DNA of 64,000 nt from Chloroflexota bacterium (GCA_016210495.1 JACQUC010000093.1:1-64000); one strand, 5' to 3'. Positions 24,897-35,075 are shown, counted from the first letter of the stretch. Made by a program: numbers and translations. The notes: generated from the letters alone by a model not told the origin.

Positions 24897-25898
24897 TTAA
24901 TCCAGCTTCAGCAGCCTGGCCGCGTTCCCGCAAAGTATCTTGCGCCTGTTGACCTCCGAAATGCGCATCTTATCGATTTGGCCGAGCGTCCAGCGAATAC
25001 CGAAGCTATCCGGGGCAATCGGGTAGTCGCTGCCGAGCAACACGCAATCGGCGCCAAGTGTTTCGACGGCGCATTCGATCGCCTGGTAGTCTGTCGAGTG
25101 CGTCTCACCCATGATCCTCCCCTTGTAGTCGCGCGCCAGCCGGGGAGGGAAAACCGCTTCGTCCCTCACAACCCCAGGCGGCCACTGCGTGTGGTAGTTG
25201 TAGACCAGATCGAAGCGCCCGAACATCAACGGGATGAAGCCCCCAAGCTGCCCGAACACGATGTTAAGTTTTGGAAACCTGTCGTAGATGCCAAAGATCA
25301 CGAAGCGGCCGATGCAAATGGTCGAAGACAGCAACATCGCGATCTCGGACCGTAGGTAGTCTTTGTCGGCCCGCTGTACTTCTCTCCAATACGGGGTGGT
25401 GCTGGCCGGGTGGGCAAAAATGGGGATCTCCAGTTCTTCGGCCATCCTAAATATGGGCCAGAACTGCTCGTCGTCGACGTACAGGCTATCGTAACACACG
25501 AGCATCGAGATGGCTCTGAAGTCCAGTTGGGTCACGCACCTTTCGATCTCCGCGAGCGAGAACTTCATGTTGAACGGATCGATTGCCACCGAGCCGATGA
25601 ATCGCCCCGGGTACTCCCGGGCAACTTTGGCAAATTCGTTGTTGGTAAATCTAATCCCTTCCTCGAGATCGATGCCTGCTGTCTTGATTCCGTCGATGAC
25701 GGCCGTCGAAGCGCCGAGCAACTCCATGTCGACTCCCGCATCGTCCATCATCTTGATGTGCAGCTCGGGGTCGCTGAACGAGGGCGACTCCCAAAGCCAG
25801 CTAGTGCTTCTAGCTCGCGGCGTGGTGCGGTAGGCCTCGATGAACTTATGGGGTAAGAAATGGGTGTGCCAGTCGATCACCCTCGGCCTGCGAATCAT
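24897..25898 (-). CDS. ACMSD-like amidohydrolase (copy 2)
   Basis: A 333-residue paralogue of the preceding gene with the same metal ligands: HxH in VIDWHTHFLP, His in IFAHPASTT, Asp in LLGSDYPIAP. Most of the chain is alignable without gaps. The two together suggest a recent tandem duplication that kept both active sites, perhaps with different substrates or forming a heteromer. It ends just before a 167-base gap and starts 14 bases after the HyuB stop, so it belongs to the Hyu operon. Confidence 0.9.
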   Translation of the reverse strand: MIRRPRVIDWHTHFLPHKFIEAYRTTPRARSTSWLWESPSFSDPELHIKMMDDAGVDMELLGASTAVIDGIKTAGIDLEEGIRFTNNEFAKVAREYPGRFIGSVAIDPFNMKFSLAEIERCVTQLDFRAISMLVCYDSLYVDDEQFWPIFRMAEELEIPIFAHPASTTPYWREVQRADKDYLRSEIAMLLSSTICIGRFVIFGIYDRFPKLNIVFGQLGGFIPLMFGRFDLVYNYHTQWPPGVVRDEAVFPPRLARDYKGRIMGETHSTDYQAIECAVETLGADCVLLGSDYPIAPDSFGIRWTLGQIDKMRISEVNRRKILCGNAARLLKLD

Positions 25899-25912
25899 CA
25901 GCCCTGTCCTCC

Positions 25913-27670
25913 CTAAACCTTTCTGGTCGGATGCCCACTGCGTGCATCCTCTGTCGCAGCCACATTTACCTCGCCGCTCGGCGCGTCTATCACAACCCCG
26001 TAGCCTCTTCTAGCGACGTCAATGCTGACGTAACCGTTAAGAACGTCTTTTCGCACCATCTCCACGTCCCTTTCAAACGGATCTCCATACCCGCCCCCAC
26101 CGGCTGCCTGAAAGAAGAACTCATCGCCGGGCTCCATCTGTCCGTGGTATTTCGAAAAGAGAACCCTCTCCTCCGTACCCGACTTCATTGTCAACCGGGC
26201 TTTCCCTCCTTCTCCTCCGCCAAACAAGCCAAAGGGGGCCGACGCCGTTCGGTCGGAGATCACGGTAAGCAGGCCTCTTCCTTCCGTCATGCGGTAAAGC
26301 CGGCGCAAGGCGCAGCCACCTCGCCACTTGCCCACGCCCCCGGAATCCGTGACGATCTCCTCCTTTAGCAGCTTGACTGAGGTCCGCATCTCCATAACCT
26401 CCACCGGCACGTTCCGGATGTTGACTACACCAGTCCGAATCCCGTTGATCCCATCGGAGCCCAGGCAGGCACCCCTGCCCCCCTGCGTGCTGGCGCCCAG
26501 CATAAACTCCTTCCCCGCGCGTCCGCGTCGCTCGTCCACGCCGGCAACGTGCATTCCGTGCACGCTGCCGGCCAGCCCGGCCACCACCCGATCCGGGATG
26601 GCGGGTGCAAGCGCCTGCAACAGCACGTCGATGATCCGCGAGGACGTCTCGTGATTGCCCGCCACCACCGGCGCCGGCCAGTTGGGATTCACCAGGCTGC
26701 CAGGAGGCGCATACACCTTGATCGGCCTGTAGGCCCCGCTGTTGCTGGGAATCTCGGGATCCGTCAGGGCCTTCATCGTGTAGTACACGGCCGTGCAGGT
26801 CACGGCGTAAGGCGCGTTCACTCCTCCCGTGGCGGGTCCATCAGTACCCGTGAAGTCGACCTCTAGGGCATCCCCACGAACGGACACCTTTGCCTCTATG
26901 CGCAGCGGTCGCTGGTCGATCTCGTCCCCATCAAGGTAATCATAGGCGGTGTACTCGCCATCGGGCATCCTGGCTATCTCCGCGCGCATGAGCCGTTCGG
27001 CGTGATTGAGGATCTCGTCCAGGCAGGCTCGTATCGTTTCGGTGCCGTATCTGTGACACAGGGCCAAAACTCTTTGCTCTCCCATCGCGCAACCAGCCAA
27101 CTGCGCCCGAAAGTCCCCGTAACGCTCCTGAGGCATCCGCACGTTGGCCAGGATGACGTCCAGCAGTTCCTGATTGAGCACCCCGGCGCGGCAGATCTTG
27201 GTGGGAGGGACCCGGATGCCTTCGGCCTGAATGTCGCGGTTGGCGGTGGAGTAGCTCCAGGGGGTGGCGCCGCCGATGTCGATCCAGTGTCCGCGCACGG
27301 CGGCGATGGCGACGAGCTCTCCTTCGGCGAAGATCGGTTGCGCCAGCAGCACGTCCGGCAGGTGGTTGCTGCCCGAGTACGGATCGTTGTTCCAGAGGAC
27401 GTCCCCTGGCTCCAGGGTGCGCGGCCCGATCTTGGCCAGCGAGTGCTGGATTGACAGCGGCATGGTGCCCATATGGACGGGTATGCCGGCGGGACCTTGC
27501 GCTACCATCTGACCGTCTGCGGTGAGGATGGCTGTCGAGTAGTCGCCGGTCTCCACCCAGAACATGGAGCGCGAGGTTCTGCCGACCACGTATTCCATTT
27601 CTTTGGCGATTGTGAGGAGTGCGTTCCTCACTACCTCGAGGGTGACCGGATCTACTGCCTGTCTCGCCAT
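25913..27670 (-). CDS. Hydantoinase B/oxoprolinase subunit (HyuB type 1, block B)
   Basis: A 585-residue paralogue of 15926-17692 with nearly the same sequence in the first two thirds and more divergence at the end. It overlaps the upstream hyuA by 19 bases; the hyuA stop TAG lies within this gene's codons for Val-Asp. Partnered directly with HyuA (27652-29727), so this block is the more complete ATP-dependent hydantoinase/oxoprolinase or carboxylase unit. Confidence 0.93.
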   Translation of the reverse strand: MARQAVDPVTLEVVRNALLTIAKEMEYVVGRTSRSMFWVETGDYSTAILTADGQMVAQGPAGIPVHMGTMPLSIQHSLAKIGPRTLEPGDVLWNNDPYSGSNHLPDVLLAQPIFAEGELVAIAAVRGHWIDIGGATPWSYSTANRDIQAEGIRVPPTKICRAGVLNQELLDVILANVRMPQERYGDFRAQLAGCAMGEQRVLALCHRYGTETIRACLDEILNHAERLMRAEIARMPDGEYTAYDYLDGDEIDQRPLRIEAKVSVRGDALEVDFTGTDGPATGGVNAPYAVTCTAVYYTMKALTDPEIPSNSGAYRPIKVYAPPGSLVNPNWPAPVVAGNHETSSRIIDVLLQALAPAIPDRVVAGLAGSVHGMHVAGVDERRGRAGKEFMLGASTQGGRGACLGSDGINGIRTGVVNIRNVPVEVMEMRTSVKLLKEEIVTDSGGVGKWRGGCALRRLYRMTEGRGLLTVISDRTASAPFGLFGGGEGGKARLTMKSGTEERVLFSKYHGQMEPGDEFFFQAAGGGGYGDPFERDVEMVRKDVLNGYVSIDVARRGYGVVIDAPSGEVNVAATEDARSGHPTRKV

Positions 27671-29727
27671 ACGTCCTCCCCGATGACGAGGTTGCCGTGC
27701 CTGTCGACGGTCGACACGAATCCCGGCGGTATTACTACCGTCGCGTGGGCTTCCTCGACAATCGCCGGGCCCTCAACGATGGTGCCCGGAGTGAGCGTTG
27801 CGCGGCTGTAGACGGGGGTCTGTGTCGCTTCCAGGTCGCGTCCAAAAAGCACCACCCGTTGCCCGTGCGGCGTGGGCTTTCCAGGCCGCGCCTCTTTCGC
27901 GTCGGTCTCCGCGGCCAGCGGTCCCAAATTGCCCACCGCCGTCAAACGTAGGTTCACGACCTCCGCAGACTCCCTCTCCGCCTTGAATCCGTAAACCGCC
28001 TCGTGTAGATGGTGAAATCTTTCTACGGTCTGCTCGACTGTGGCCTCCGTCACCTGCCCATCGTCCAGCGGCACGTTGAGCACCGACTCCTGGCCCACGT
28101 AGCGCACGTCGGCTGCCGGGGCCAGCAACTGGCGCTCGTAGGGCACGCCTTCGACTCGGAAGTCCTGCCTGGCTTTCTCTTTGAGCGACTCGATTATTGC
28201 CGCCATACGTGCCAGGTCGGCCTGGCGAAGCTCTACGACATAGCTCTGGACATAGTCGTGCACGATGTCCGAGATGCTCAGCCCGAACGCCGAGGCCGTG
28301 CCAGGCTCCCTGGGCACTATCGTGTATGGTATGCCGATCTCCTTGGCCAGGTCCACCGCGTGCACCGGCCCTGCCCCGCCGGAAGCAACCAGCACAAAGT
28401 CTCGCGGGTCGAAGCCCCTCTTGACCGAAACCGCTCTGATAGCCTGGGCCATGTTGGCATTGACGATATCGTAGACACCCCGCGCCGCTTCCTGGAACGT
28501 CATTCCGAGCGGTCGCGCTACCTTCTGCGTCAAAGCTTCCTTTGCAGCCTCCGCCACCAGCTTCACCCTGCCACCAAGGAAGTTGTCAGGGTTGAGCAGG
28601 CCCAGCACCAGGTCCGCGTCCGTCGTCGTCGGCTCTGCTCCTCCCAATCCATAGCAGGCGGGACCAGGTTTGGCACCGGCGCTCCGGGGGCCAACCCTCA
28701 ACGCACCGCCAGCGTCTACCCATGCCACGCTTCCGCCGCCAGCGCCGATGCTCAGCACGTCGACGATCGGAATCTTCAACGGGTGAAGGGCGATTTCTTT
28801 CTCGGTCGTGGTGAGCGGCCTGCCGTCCTTCACCAGCGCCACGTCGAAGCTCGTGCCACCCATGTCCATCGAGACGATATCCTGAAATCCGGCTAGCTTT
28901 GCCACGTAAGTAGCCGCGATGACGCCCGCTACCGAGCCGGAGTACAGGGTGGCCACCGGACGATTCCTGGCTACCTTTGACGTGGTCAACCCCCCGTTCG
29001 ACTGCATCACATAGAGGTCCGATTTCAGGCCTAGCGACTGCATTTCTCCTTCGAGTCGAGACAGGTACCTCCCCAGGATGGGCGCCACGAACGCGTTCAA
29101 CACCGTAACAGAGGTTCGCTCAAACTCACGAAACTCCGGATGAATCGCAGACGAAAGAGTCACCTCCGTCGCCGGCAAGATCTCCTTGATAATTCTCCCT
29201 ACGCGCTCCTCATGCTCAGGGTATAGGAAAGAGAACAGAAGGCAGACGGCCACCGATTCAATCTTTTTATCTTTGAGCTGTCGTGCCAGGCTGAGCACTT
29301 CCCCGTCATCCAGTTCTGTCTCCACCTCGCCAGCCCAGTTCACCCTCTCCGTCACTTCCAGACGAAGATGCCGGGGCACCAGCGGCTCGGGCTTAGGCTT
29401 GCGTATGTCGTACACGTATTCTGGGGGACGAGCTCCCCTGCCGATCTCGAGCGTGTCGCGAAAACCCCTGGTGCTAATCAGTGCCATACGCGGACCACTG
29501 TGCTCGAGCAACGCATTCACGGCCACCGTCGTGCCGTGGCACACGTACCCGACATCTTGGGGGCGGGAGGAGGAGCGCGAGAAGATCTGCTTCATACCCA
29601 GCAAGGCACCCTCTGCCAGGTCGTGGGGGGTTGTGGGCACCTTGAACGCGTCTACGCGCCCTGTTTCTTCGTCTACAAGCACAATATCGGTAAAGGTACC
29701 ACCGATATCAACTGCCAAGCGTTTCAT
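27652..29727 (-). CDS. Hydantoinase A/oxoprolinase ATPase subunit (HyuA 1)
   Basis: A 691-residue HyuA-family protein with an actin/hexokinase-like ATPase fold: phosphate-binding loops VDIGGTFTDIVLVDE (N-terminus) and SMDMGGTSFDVAL (about 290), the family-typical GAGGGSVAWVDAGGALRVGP and the PACYGLGGAEPTTTDADL stretch, and a C-terminal beta domain (EGPAIVEEAHATVVIPP). It phosphorylates the substrate so that HyuB can open the ring or add CO2. The ATG has GAGGAG upstream. It lies between two HyuB genes. Confidence 0.94.
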   Translation of the reverse strand: MKRLAVDIGGTFTDIVLVDEETGRVDAFKVPTTPHDLAEGALLGMKQIFSRSSSRPQDVGYVCHGTTVAVNALLEHSGPRMALISTRGFRDTLEIGRGARPPEYVYDIRKPKPEPLVPRHLRLEVTERVNWAGEVETELDDGEVLSLARQLKDKKIESVAVCLLFSFLYPEHEERVGRIIKEILPATEVTLSSAIHPEFREFERTSVTVLNAFVAPILGRYLSRLEGEMQSLGLKSDLYVMQSNGGLTTSKVARNRPVATLYSGSVAGVIAATYVAKLAGFQDIVSMDMGGTSFDVALVKDGRPLTTTEKEIALHPLKIPIVDVLSIGAGGGSVAWVDAGGALRVGPRSAGAKPGPACYGLGGAEPTTTDADLVLGLLNPDNFLGGRVKLVAEAAKEALTQKVARPLGMTFQEAARGVYDIVNANMAQAIRAVSVKRGFDPRDFVLVASGGAGPVHAVDLAKEIGIPYTIVPREPGTASAFGLSISDIVHDYVQSYVVELRQADLARMAAIIESLKEKARQDFRVEGVPYERQLLAPAADVRYVGQESVLNVPLDDGQVTEATVEQTVERFHHLHEAVYGFKAERESAEVVNLRLTAVGNLGPLAAETDAKEARPGKPTPHGQRVVLFGRDLEATQTPVYSRATLTPGTIVEGPAIVEEAHATVVIPPGFVSTVDRHGNLVIGEDVWRDRQ

Positions 29728-29777
29728 GGCAACGAGCTCCTCGATATTTGATGAAGCTTTGCATCTGGCTCCAGAAG

Positions 29778-31472
29778 CTACCTAGTTGCGCGTAGCCTGG
29801 CGGTTTCCTCCCAGTTGATGCTCCTGGTGTCGAGATCAATCGCGACTTTGTAGTGCTGGAGAGCGCTCTCCCGCGAGACGTACTTGTTGATCACGTCGTC
29901 CAGCACTGTGCGCGGGTCTCTCTGCGCGGGATCGTAGTACCCACCTCCACCGCCGCAGCAAAAGGTAAACTCGTCACCTGGGCCCAGCGGGTGCTTGGAT
30001 TTGGGGGCGACGAGGACACCGTTGAGTCTGGCCTCGCCACATCGCCCAGGCACACCCCCGTGGTATCCCCGGGGCGCGAACTTCGTGCCCTCGAAGAAAC
30101 AATGCACGAAACCCTGCGCGCCGTCGCGCAGCCTCAGCGTTGTGAACTGGTCGCAGCCGCCGCGGTATTTTCCGGGCCCGCCCGAGTCCGTGATGATCTC
30201 CTTCTTAACCACCATAATGGCGGACCCGTTCTCTAGCAGCTCGGTGGGCACGGTCTTGACGTTGCCGGGGTAGCAGGTGACGGCATACCCGTCGCTGATG
30301 GGTCTGGCGCCCACTCCCCCGGCCGGAGCCATCCATCGCACAAAGTGCTCGCCTTTCTCGTCGACGCCGGTAATGGGCAGCATCGTTGTGCGGCCGCTCT
30401 CCGCCAGCGCTCGGGTCGGATCGACCTGGGCCAGCGCGCCGAAGACAGCCGAGGAGATGGGCCCCGACATCACGTATCTCGCCATGACCGGCGCCGGGAA
30501 CTTGGCGTTGATCACCGAGCCTTCAGGGGCAAGCATCTTGAAGGAGCGAAACAGGCCGTCGTTGTTAGGCAGATAGGGGACGAGAAAGGACTTGATCGTG
30601 TGGGCGGTGAAGGCGAAGGTGAAGTTCCAGACACTGTTGATGCCGCCGCGGGTGGTCTGGGGCGAGGAGCCGGCGAAGTCCACCGTCATGTCCTCACCCT
30701 GGATGGTCACCTTGGCCGCCACCCTCAAAGGCTCGTCGATCCCGTCGGCCCAGTGCTCGTGGTAATACGTGCCGTCCGGGAGCTCGCCGACGGCCTTTCT
30801 TGCGGCCTGCTCGGTCGTATCGATGATGGCGTGTGTCAGTGGCTGCAACGATGTAAGCCCGTACTCGTCCATAAACTCTATGATCTTCTGCCCACTCACG
30901 GCGTTCGCCGCAACCTCTGCCATAAGGTCGCCCGCCACCTCTTCGGGAATCCGTACGTTGGCGGCGATGACCTCGAAAAGGTCGTCGTTGCGCTCGCCCT
31001 TCTTGAACAGCTTCAGGATCGGTATCTCCAGGCCCTCCTCGTAGACGCTGCGCGAGTCGGCGGCCGTGCTGATCCCGCCGATATCGGAACCGTGCAAGAC
31101 CGTGGCGACAATCGTCACCGGTCGGCCCCCTGAGAATATCGGTGTGGCCACGGCGACGTCGTACTTGTGCCCCGTGATCATCCAGGGATCGTTGCACAGG
31201 AGCACGTCGCCAGGAGCCAGCGTCTCCAGGGGGTACTTGCGCAACATATGCTTCATCCCCACGGACATGCCTGTCAAAATGCCTTGCGTACCTGTGGGGG
31301 CCTGAGCAATCAGATTGCCGTCTAGGTCGTAAATGCCGCAGGCCAGGTCCTCCATCTCGCCCACGACCGTCGTGAACGACGCTCGGATCAGCGTCTTCGC
31401 TTGCTCCTGGGCGATGGAGATCAACCGCCCCCACATTATCTCCAATCGGATAGGATCAAACTCCGAGTCCAT
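29778..31472 (-). CDS. Hydantoinase B/oxoprolinase subunit (HyuB type 2, block B)
   Basis: A 564-residue paralogue of 17674-19410 (GRLISIAQEQAKTLIRASFTTVV, CNDPWMITGHKYDVAV, CCGGGGGYYDP). The start was placed at the ATG at 31472, which follows GGAGGTGAGGGG and lies four bases after the upstream hyuA stop; a longer frame starts seven codons earlier inside that stop region. It pairs with HyuA 2 just upstream, so block B has two HyuA-HyuB pairs. Confidence 0.92.
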   Translation of the reverse strand: MDSEFDPIRLEIMWGRLISIAQEQAKTLIRASFTTVVGEMEDLACGIYDLDGNLIAQAPTGTQGILTGMSVGMKHMLRKYPLETLAPGDVLLCNDPWMITGHKYDVAVATPIFSGGRPVTIVATVLHGSDIGGISTAADSRSVYEEGLEIPILKLFKKGERNDDLFEVIAANVRIPEEVAGDLMAEVAANAVSGQKIIEFMDEYGLTSLQPLTHAIIDTTEQAARKAVGELPDGTYYHEHWADGIDEPLRVAAKVTIQGEDMTVDFAGSSPQTTRGGINSVWNFTFAFTAHTIKSFLVPYLPNNDGLFRSFKMLAPEGSVINAKFPAPVMARYVMSGPISSAVFGALAQVDPTRALAESGRTTMLPITGVDEKGEHFVRWMAPAGGVGARPISDGYAVTCYPGNVKTVPTELLENGSAIMVVKKEIITDSGGPGKYRGGCDQFTTLRLRDGAQGFVHCFFEGTKFAPRGYHGGVPGRCGEARLNGVLVAPKSKHPLGPGDEFTFCCGGGGGYYDPAQRDPRTVLDDVINKYVSRESALQHYKVAIDLDTRSINWEETARLRATR

Positions 31473-31476
31473 CCCC

Positions 31477-33555
31477 TCACCTCCACTCCACAATCAGGTT
31501 CAGGTACCGATCGGTGGTCACACGGCTTCCGGGCCCCACTACCGTCGTGGATTCGCGTTCCTCGACTATGGCGGGTCCTTCAAGCGTTGCTCCGTCGAAC
31601 AGCGAGTAGTGATCGTACACCGGGCAGGAGCGATACGCCCCGAAGTCTGGGAAATACACCTGCCGCGACCCCTTCAACGCCTGATCGACGCTCTTACCGT
31701 GGCTTGGGAAGACTTTGAGATTCAACACAGGTTTCGGCCCTCGCGCGACGACTCGCCAATTGAGACATTCGACCTTGTACCCGACGTTGATGCGGTGGTA
31801 CAGCCTCTCGTATTCTCTGTCGTAGTTCGCCTGAATGGTAGCGCAGTCGCTCGGTCCCAGCCTGCCCGGCGGGACAGGTACCTCGATCTCGTGCCCCTGC
31901 CCCGTGTAGCGCATCTCGCACGTCCGCTTAAGCTCTATGTCGTTCTCCTTGATGCCTGCCCCCTTCAACAGGTCTACTCCCTCGGCCTCCATCTCGCCCA
32001 GAACTTGGCTTAGCTTCTCCCAGTCCAAGCCATCCAGGGGGGCCATATAGGTCCGCACCAGATCAAACGAGAAAGGAGACGCCAGAAAGCCCATGGCCGA
32101 CATCACCCCTGCTCGGAATGGTACTACCAGCCGTTCGATTCCCAGTCTCTTGGCTACACTGTGGGCGTGCACCGGCCCGGCTCCGCCAAAAGCCACCAAC
32201 GTATATTTCTTGGTGTCTTTCCCCTGCTCGGCGGCGTACACGCGGGCAGCGTTCACCATGTTCTCGTTGACCACTTCGACGATCCCCAAGGCGGCTCGCG
32301 CCAGATCTGTCGACAGCGGCGTGGCCACCTTTTGCCCAATGGCCTCGCGCGCCCCTTCTACGTCCAGCGCCATCGTTCCCCCCAGAAAGTACCCGGCGTC
32401 CAGATAGCCCAGCATCAGATCCGCATCGGTAACCGTGGGCTCGCTCCCGCCTCTGCCATAGCACACCGGACCTGGATCGGCTCCGGCGCTCTGCGGCCCC
32501 ACCTTCAATAGCCCCAGCCTGTCGGTCCACGCAATACTGCCGCCCCCGGCGCCGATCTCAATCATATCTATCACCGGCAGCTTTATGGGCAGGCCGCTGC
32601 CTTTGTGGAAGCGGTGCACCCTAGCCACCTCGTAGTCCGTCGCCGTAGTGGGCTGCGCGTCGTCGATGAAGCAGATCTTCGCGGTGGTGCCGCCCATATC
32701 AAACGAGATTACGCGGTTCGCCCCGAGCAGCTCACCGTAAAAAGACGCGGCGATGGCGCCAGCAGCGGGTCCCGATTCCAGCACCCGCACGGGAAACTTC
32801 TTTGCGGCCTCGCTGGTGGTGATTCCACCGCTCGACAGCATAACGTGCAATGGTCCGCCGAAATCCTTCGCCCTCAGACCATCTTCCATCCGCCCCATGT
32901 ACTTCTCCATCAGCGGCTGAGAATAGGCGTTGGCCACGGTCGTAGACGACCGTGGGTACTCCCGGATCTCGGGGTTGACTTCCACGGACAGGGACACGAA
33001 CATCCTCGGTTCCACCCGTTGCACGATTGCTCCCATCGTTCGCTCGTGCGCTGGGTTGCGGAAGGAATGCAGGAAACAGACGCCAATGGCCTCGACACCT
33101 TCTCTCACGAGATCGCGGACAACCTCTTCGGCCTCGTGCTCGTCGAGAGAAACCATCACTGAGCCGTCGTGCGCCAGCCGCTCGGTGACCTCACGGCGCA
33201 GATAGCGCGGGACCAGCGGCTTGGGCAGCTCGAAGAACACGTCGTAGAGCTCGTATCGACCCTCGTTGCGGGCTTCGAGGACGTCGCGGAAACCCCTGGT
33301 GGTGATGAGGGCGGTCTTGGCGCCCTTCCTCTCGATAATGGCGTTAGTAACCAGCGTGGTGCCGTGGATGATGTTGCGGACATGGTCGCCCCGCGCTCCG
33401 AGGCGCCCGAGTAGCTCGGATACCCCTCTGACCGCGCCTACTGAGGGGTCCTCCGGGGTGGTGAGCACCTTGCCCGCCACCAGATCGCCGGTCTCGTCGT
33501 CGAGGAAGATGGTGTCGGTGAAAGTGCCACCGATGTCACTGCCGACTTTGTACAT
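31477..33555 (-). CDS. Hydantoinase A/oxoprolinase ATPase subunit (HyuA 2)
   Basis: A 692-residue HyuA-family ATPase, with GSDIGGTFTDTIFLDDETG at the N-terminus, SFDMGGTTAKICF for the second phosphate loop, GAGGGSIAWTDRLGLLKVGP and the PVCYGRGGSEPTVTDADL stretch. It is a different subtype from HyuA 1: the C-terminus is longer in the middle domain and reads EGPAIVEERESTTVVGPGS. The ATG has GAGGAG upstream. It follows UbiD copy 2 by 37 bases. Together with HyuB type 2 it resembles subunit pairs seen in acetone/acetophenone-carboxylase-like enzymes, but that assignment is only a possibility. Confidence 0.94.
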   Translation of the reverse strand: MYKVGSDIGGTFTDTIFLDDETGDLVAGKVLTTPEDPSVGAVRGVSELLGRLGARGDHVRNIIHGTTLVTNAIIERKGAKTALITTRGFRDVLEARNEGRYELYDVFFELPKPLVPRYLRREVTERLAHDGSVMVSLDEHEAEEVVRDLVREGVEAIGVCFLHSFRNPAHERTMGAIVQRVEPRMFVSLSVEVNPEIREYPRSSTTVANAYSQPLMEKYMGRMEDGLRAKDFGGPLHVMLSSGGITTSEAAKKFPVRVLESGPAAGAIAASFYGELLGANRVISFDMGGTTAKICFIDDAQPTTATDYEVARVHRFHKGSGLPIKLPVIDMIEIGAGGGSIAWTDRLGLLKVGPQSAGADPGPVCYGRGGSEPTVTDADLMLGYLDAGYFLGGTMALDVEGAREAIGQKVATPLSTDLARAALGIVEVVNENMVNAARVYAAEQGKDTKKYTLVAFGGAGPVHAHSVAKRLGIERLVVPFRAGVMSAMGFLASPFSFDLVRTYMAPLDGLDWEKLSQVLGEMEAEGVDLLKGAGIKENDIELKRTCEMRYTGQGHEIEVPVPPGRLGPSDCATIQANYDREYERLYHRINVGYKVECLNWRVVARGPKPVLNLKVFPSHGKSVDQALKGSRQVYFPDFGAYRSCPVYDHYSLFDGATLEGPAIVEERESTTVVGPGSRVTTDRYLNLIVEWR

Positions 33556-33592
33556 TTGCTAGTCTCCTCAAAGCGATGTTGTATTGCAGGCA

Positions 33593-34996
33593 TTACTTGA
33601 GGTAGTCCTCGAGTGTCATTGACTCCCACAGGTCCTGGGGAGGGACGATGCGGGTCTCGAACGGCAGGTCGACGGGCATGGTGGTATCTATGATCGTTAT
33701 CGAGGCCATATGGCCGCGCCCGTGCCGCGTCTCGTCGTAGGAGGTTGGATGGAGATGGGGGCCTGCCACCGCAGGGATGATGATGATGCCTTCGTCCGCC
33801 ACCATTCTTGTCGAAACAGCCCACATCACTTCTTCTTCACTATAGACGTCGATGTCTTCGTCGACCACCACAACCAGCGTAGGGGCGCTGGAAATGCCGA
33901 TGGCGGCTAAGCCAGCACGCTTGCCTTCTCCCTGCACCCGCTTGGCAATAGATATGTAGTAAGTGAAGGCGTTTGCTCCGGAGGGAGGAGCATAGACCCC
34001 CTTGACCGTCGGTACAGCGGCTTTGACCGCATCGTAGATCTGGGATTCATAGCACATGACACCGCACAGATTGTGTTCACGATGTGAGGGGTCGAGATCG
34101 TGATAGACGGCATCGTTGCGCATCGTGATGGCAGTCACGTCGATGAGGTAGCACGGCTTCTGCGCGATGCCGTAGTAGCCGGCGTACTCCGAGAAGGGAC
34201 CGTCCGTGGTCATCGTGCGAGGATCGATTGTCCCCTCGATGACGATCTCCGCCAGCGCCGGAACCTGAAGGTCGACCGTTTCTGCCTGCGTCACCTGGAT
34301 CGACTCCTGCAGAAAGCCGCCCATTATCTCGAACTCATCCACATCCTGGGGACCCATGTAGTTGGCGCCGAGAACGGCGGCGGGGTGGTGCCCGATGAAG
34401 ATCGCCACTTCCATTGGCTTGCCGAGGGCGGCGCACCGCCTCGCGATGTACGCCGCGTGATGCACCGGATTGATCATACAGCCCAGCTTGTTCTTGCCCT
34501 TCACCTCGTGGCGATAGATCCCGACGTTGGGAATCCCCGTGTCCGGGTCTTTGCAGACCATACAACCGATGGGAATGTACTTACCCGAGTTGAGCACGGC
34601 GTGGCGCACGATGGGCAAGCGCGCCAAATCGACGTCGTCACCCTTGAGGATAACCTGCTTGATAGCTGACTCGGAAGCCGGGACTACCTGTACCGGCCTG
34701 GTGGCGCCCATTCTTCTTCTAAACTCCTGGAAGATGTCGGCCTTCGTCACCTTCTTGGGGTCGAGCCCGAAGGACAGGCCGATCATTTCCCGGCTGCCGT
34801 ACAGGTCCGTGACGAGCGGAAGCTCGCTACCCACCATTTCCGGGCAGTAGATGACTGGAAAGCGACCCTCGCGAGCCAGCTTCTGTTGAATCACGCACGG
34901 CTCGAGTTCTGTCCTAAGGGGCTTCTTAACCTCAACATAGAACTCGGGTCCAGCTTCCCTCGCCGCGTTCAAGAACTGCCTGAGATCTTTACCCAC
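33593..34996 (-). CDS. UbiD-family decarboxylase (copy 2)
   Basis: A 467-residue UbiD-family protein. Seen: NVGIYRHEVKGKNKLG with the conserved Arg, and TTDGPFSEYAGYYG, where the first acidic residue of the usual E-x4-E pair is Asp (D-G-P-F-S-E). This Glu-to-Asp change at the position of Fdc1 Glu277 may affect proton transfer or mark a different subfamily. The GTG start has GGGAGG upstream. It heads block B and differs considerably from copy 1. Confidence 0.92.
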   Translation of the reverse strand: MGKDLRQFLNAAREAGPEFYVEVKKPLRTELEPCVIQQKLAREGRFPVIYCPEMVGSELPLVTDLYGSREMIGLSFGLDPKKVTKADIFQEFRRRMGATRPVQVVPASESAIKQVILKGDDVDLARLPIVRHAVLNSGKYIPIGCMVCKDPDTGIPNVGIYRHEVKGKNKLGCMINPVHHAAYIARRCAALGKPMEVAIFIGHHPAAVLGANYMGPQDVDEFEIMGGFLQESIQVTQAETVDLQVPALAEIVIEGTIDPRTMTTDGPFSEYAGYYGIAQKPCYLIDVTAITMRNDAVYHDLDPSHREHNLCGVMCYESQIYDAVKAAVPTVKGVYAPPSGANAFTYYISIAKRVQGEGKRAGLAAIGISSAPTLVVVVDEDIDVYSEEEVMWAVSTRMVADEGIIIIPAVAGPHLHPTSYDETRHGRGHMASITIIDTTMPVDLPFETRIVPPQDLWESMTLEDYLK

Positions 34997-35075
34997 CGAA
35001 ACCTCCCAATAACAACTATGCTTTCAGGTCTGGTGCCTTCGTAGTTCGGCAACTTTTTTGATGCACGTCCGCTTG

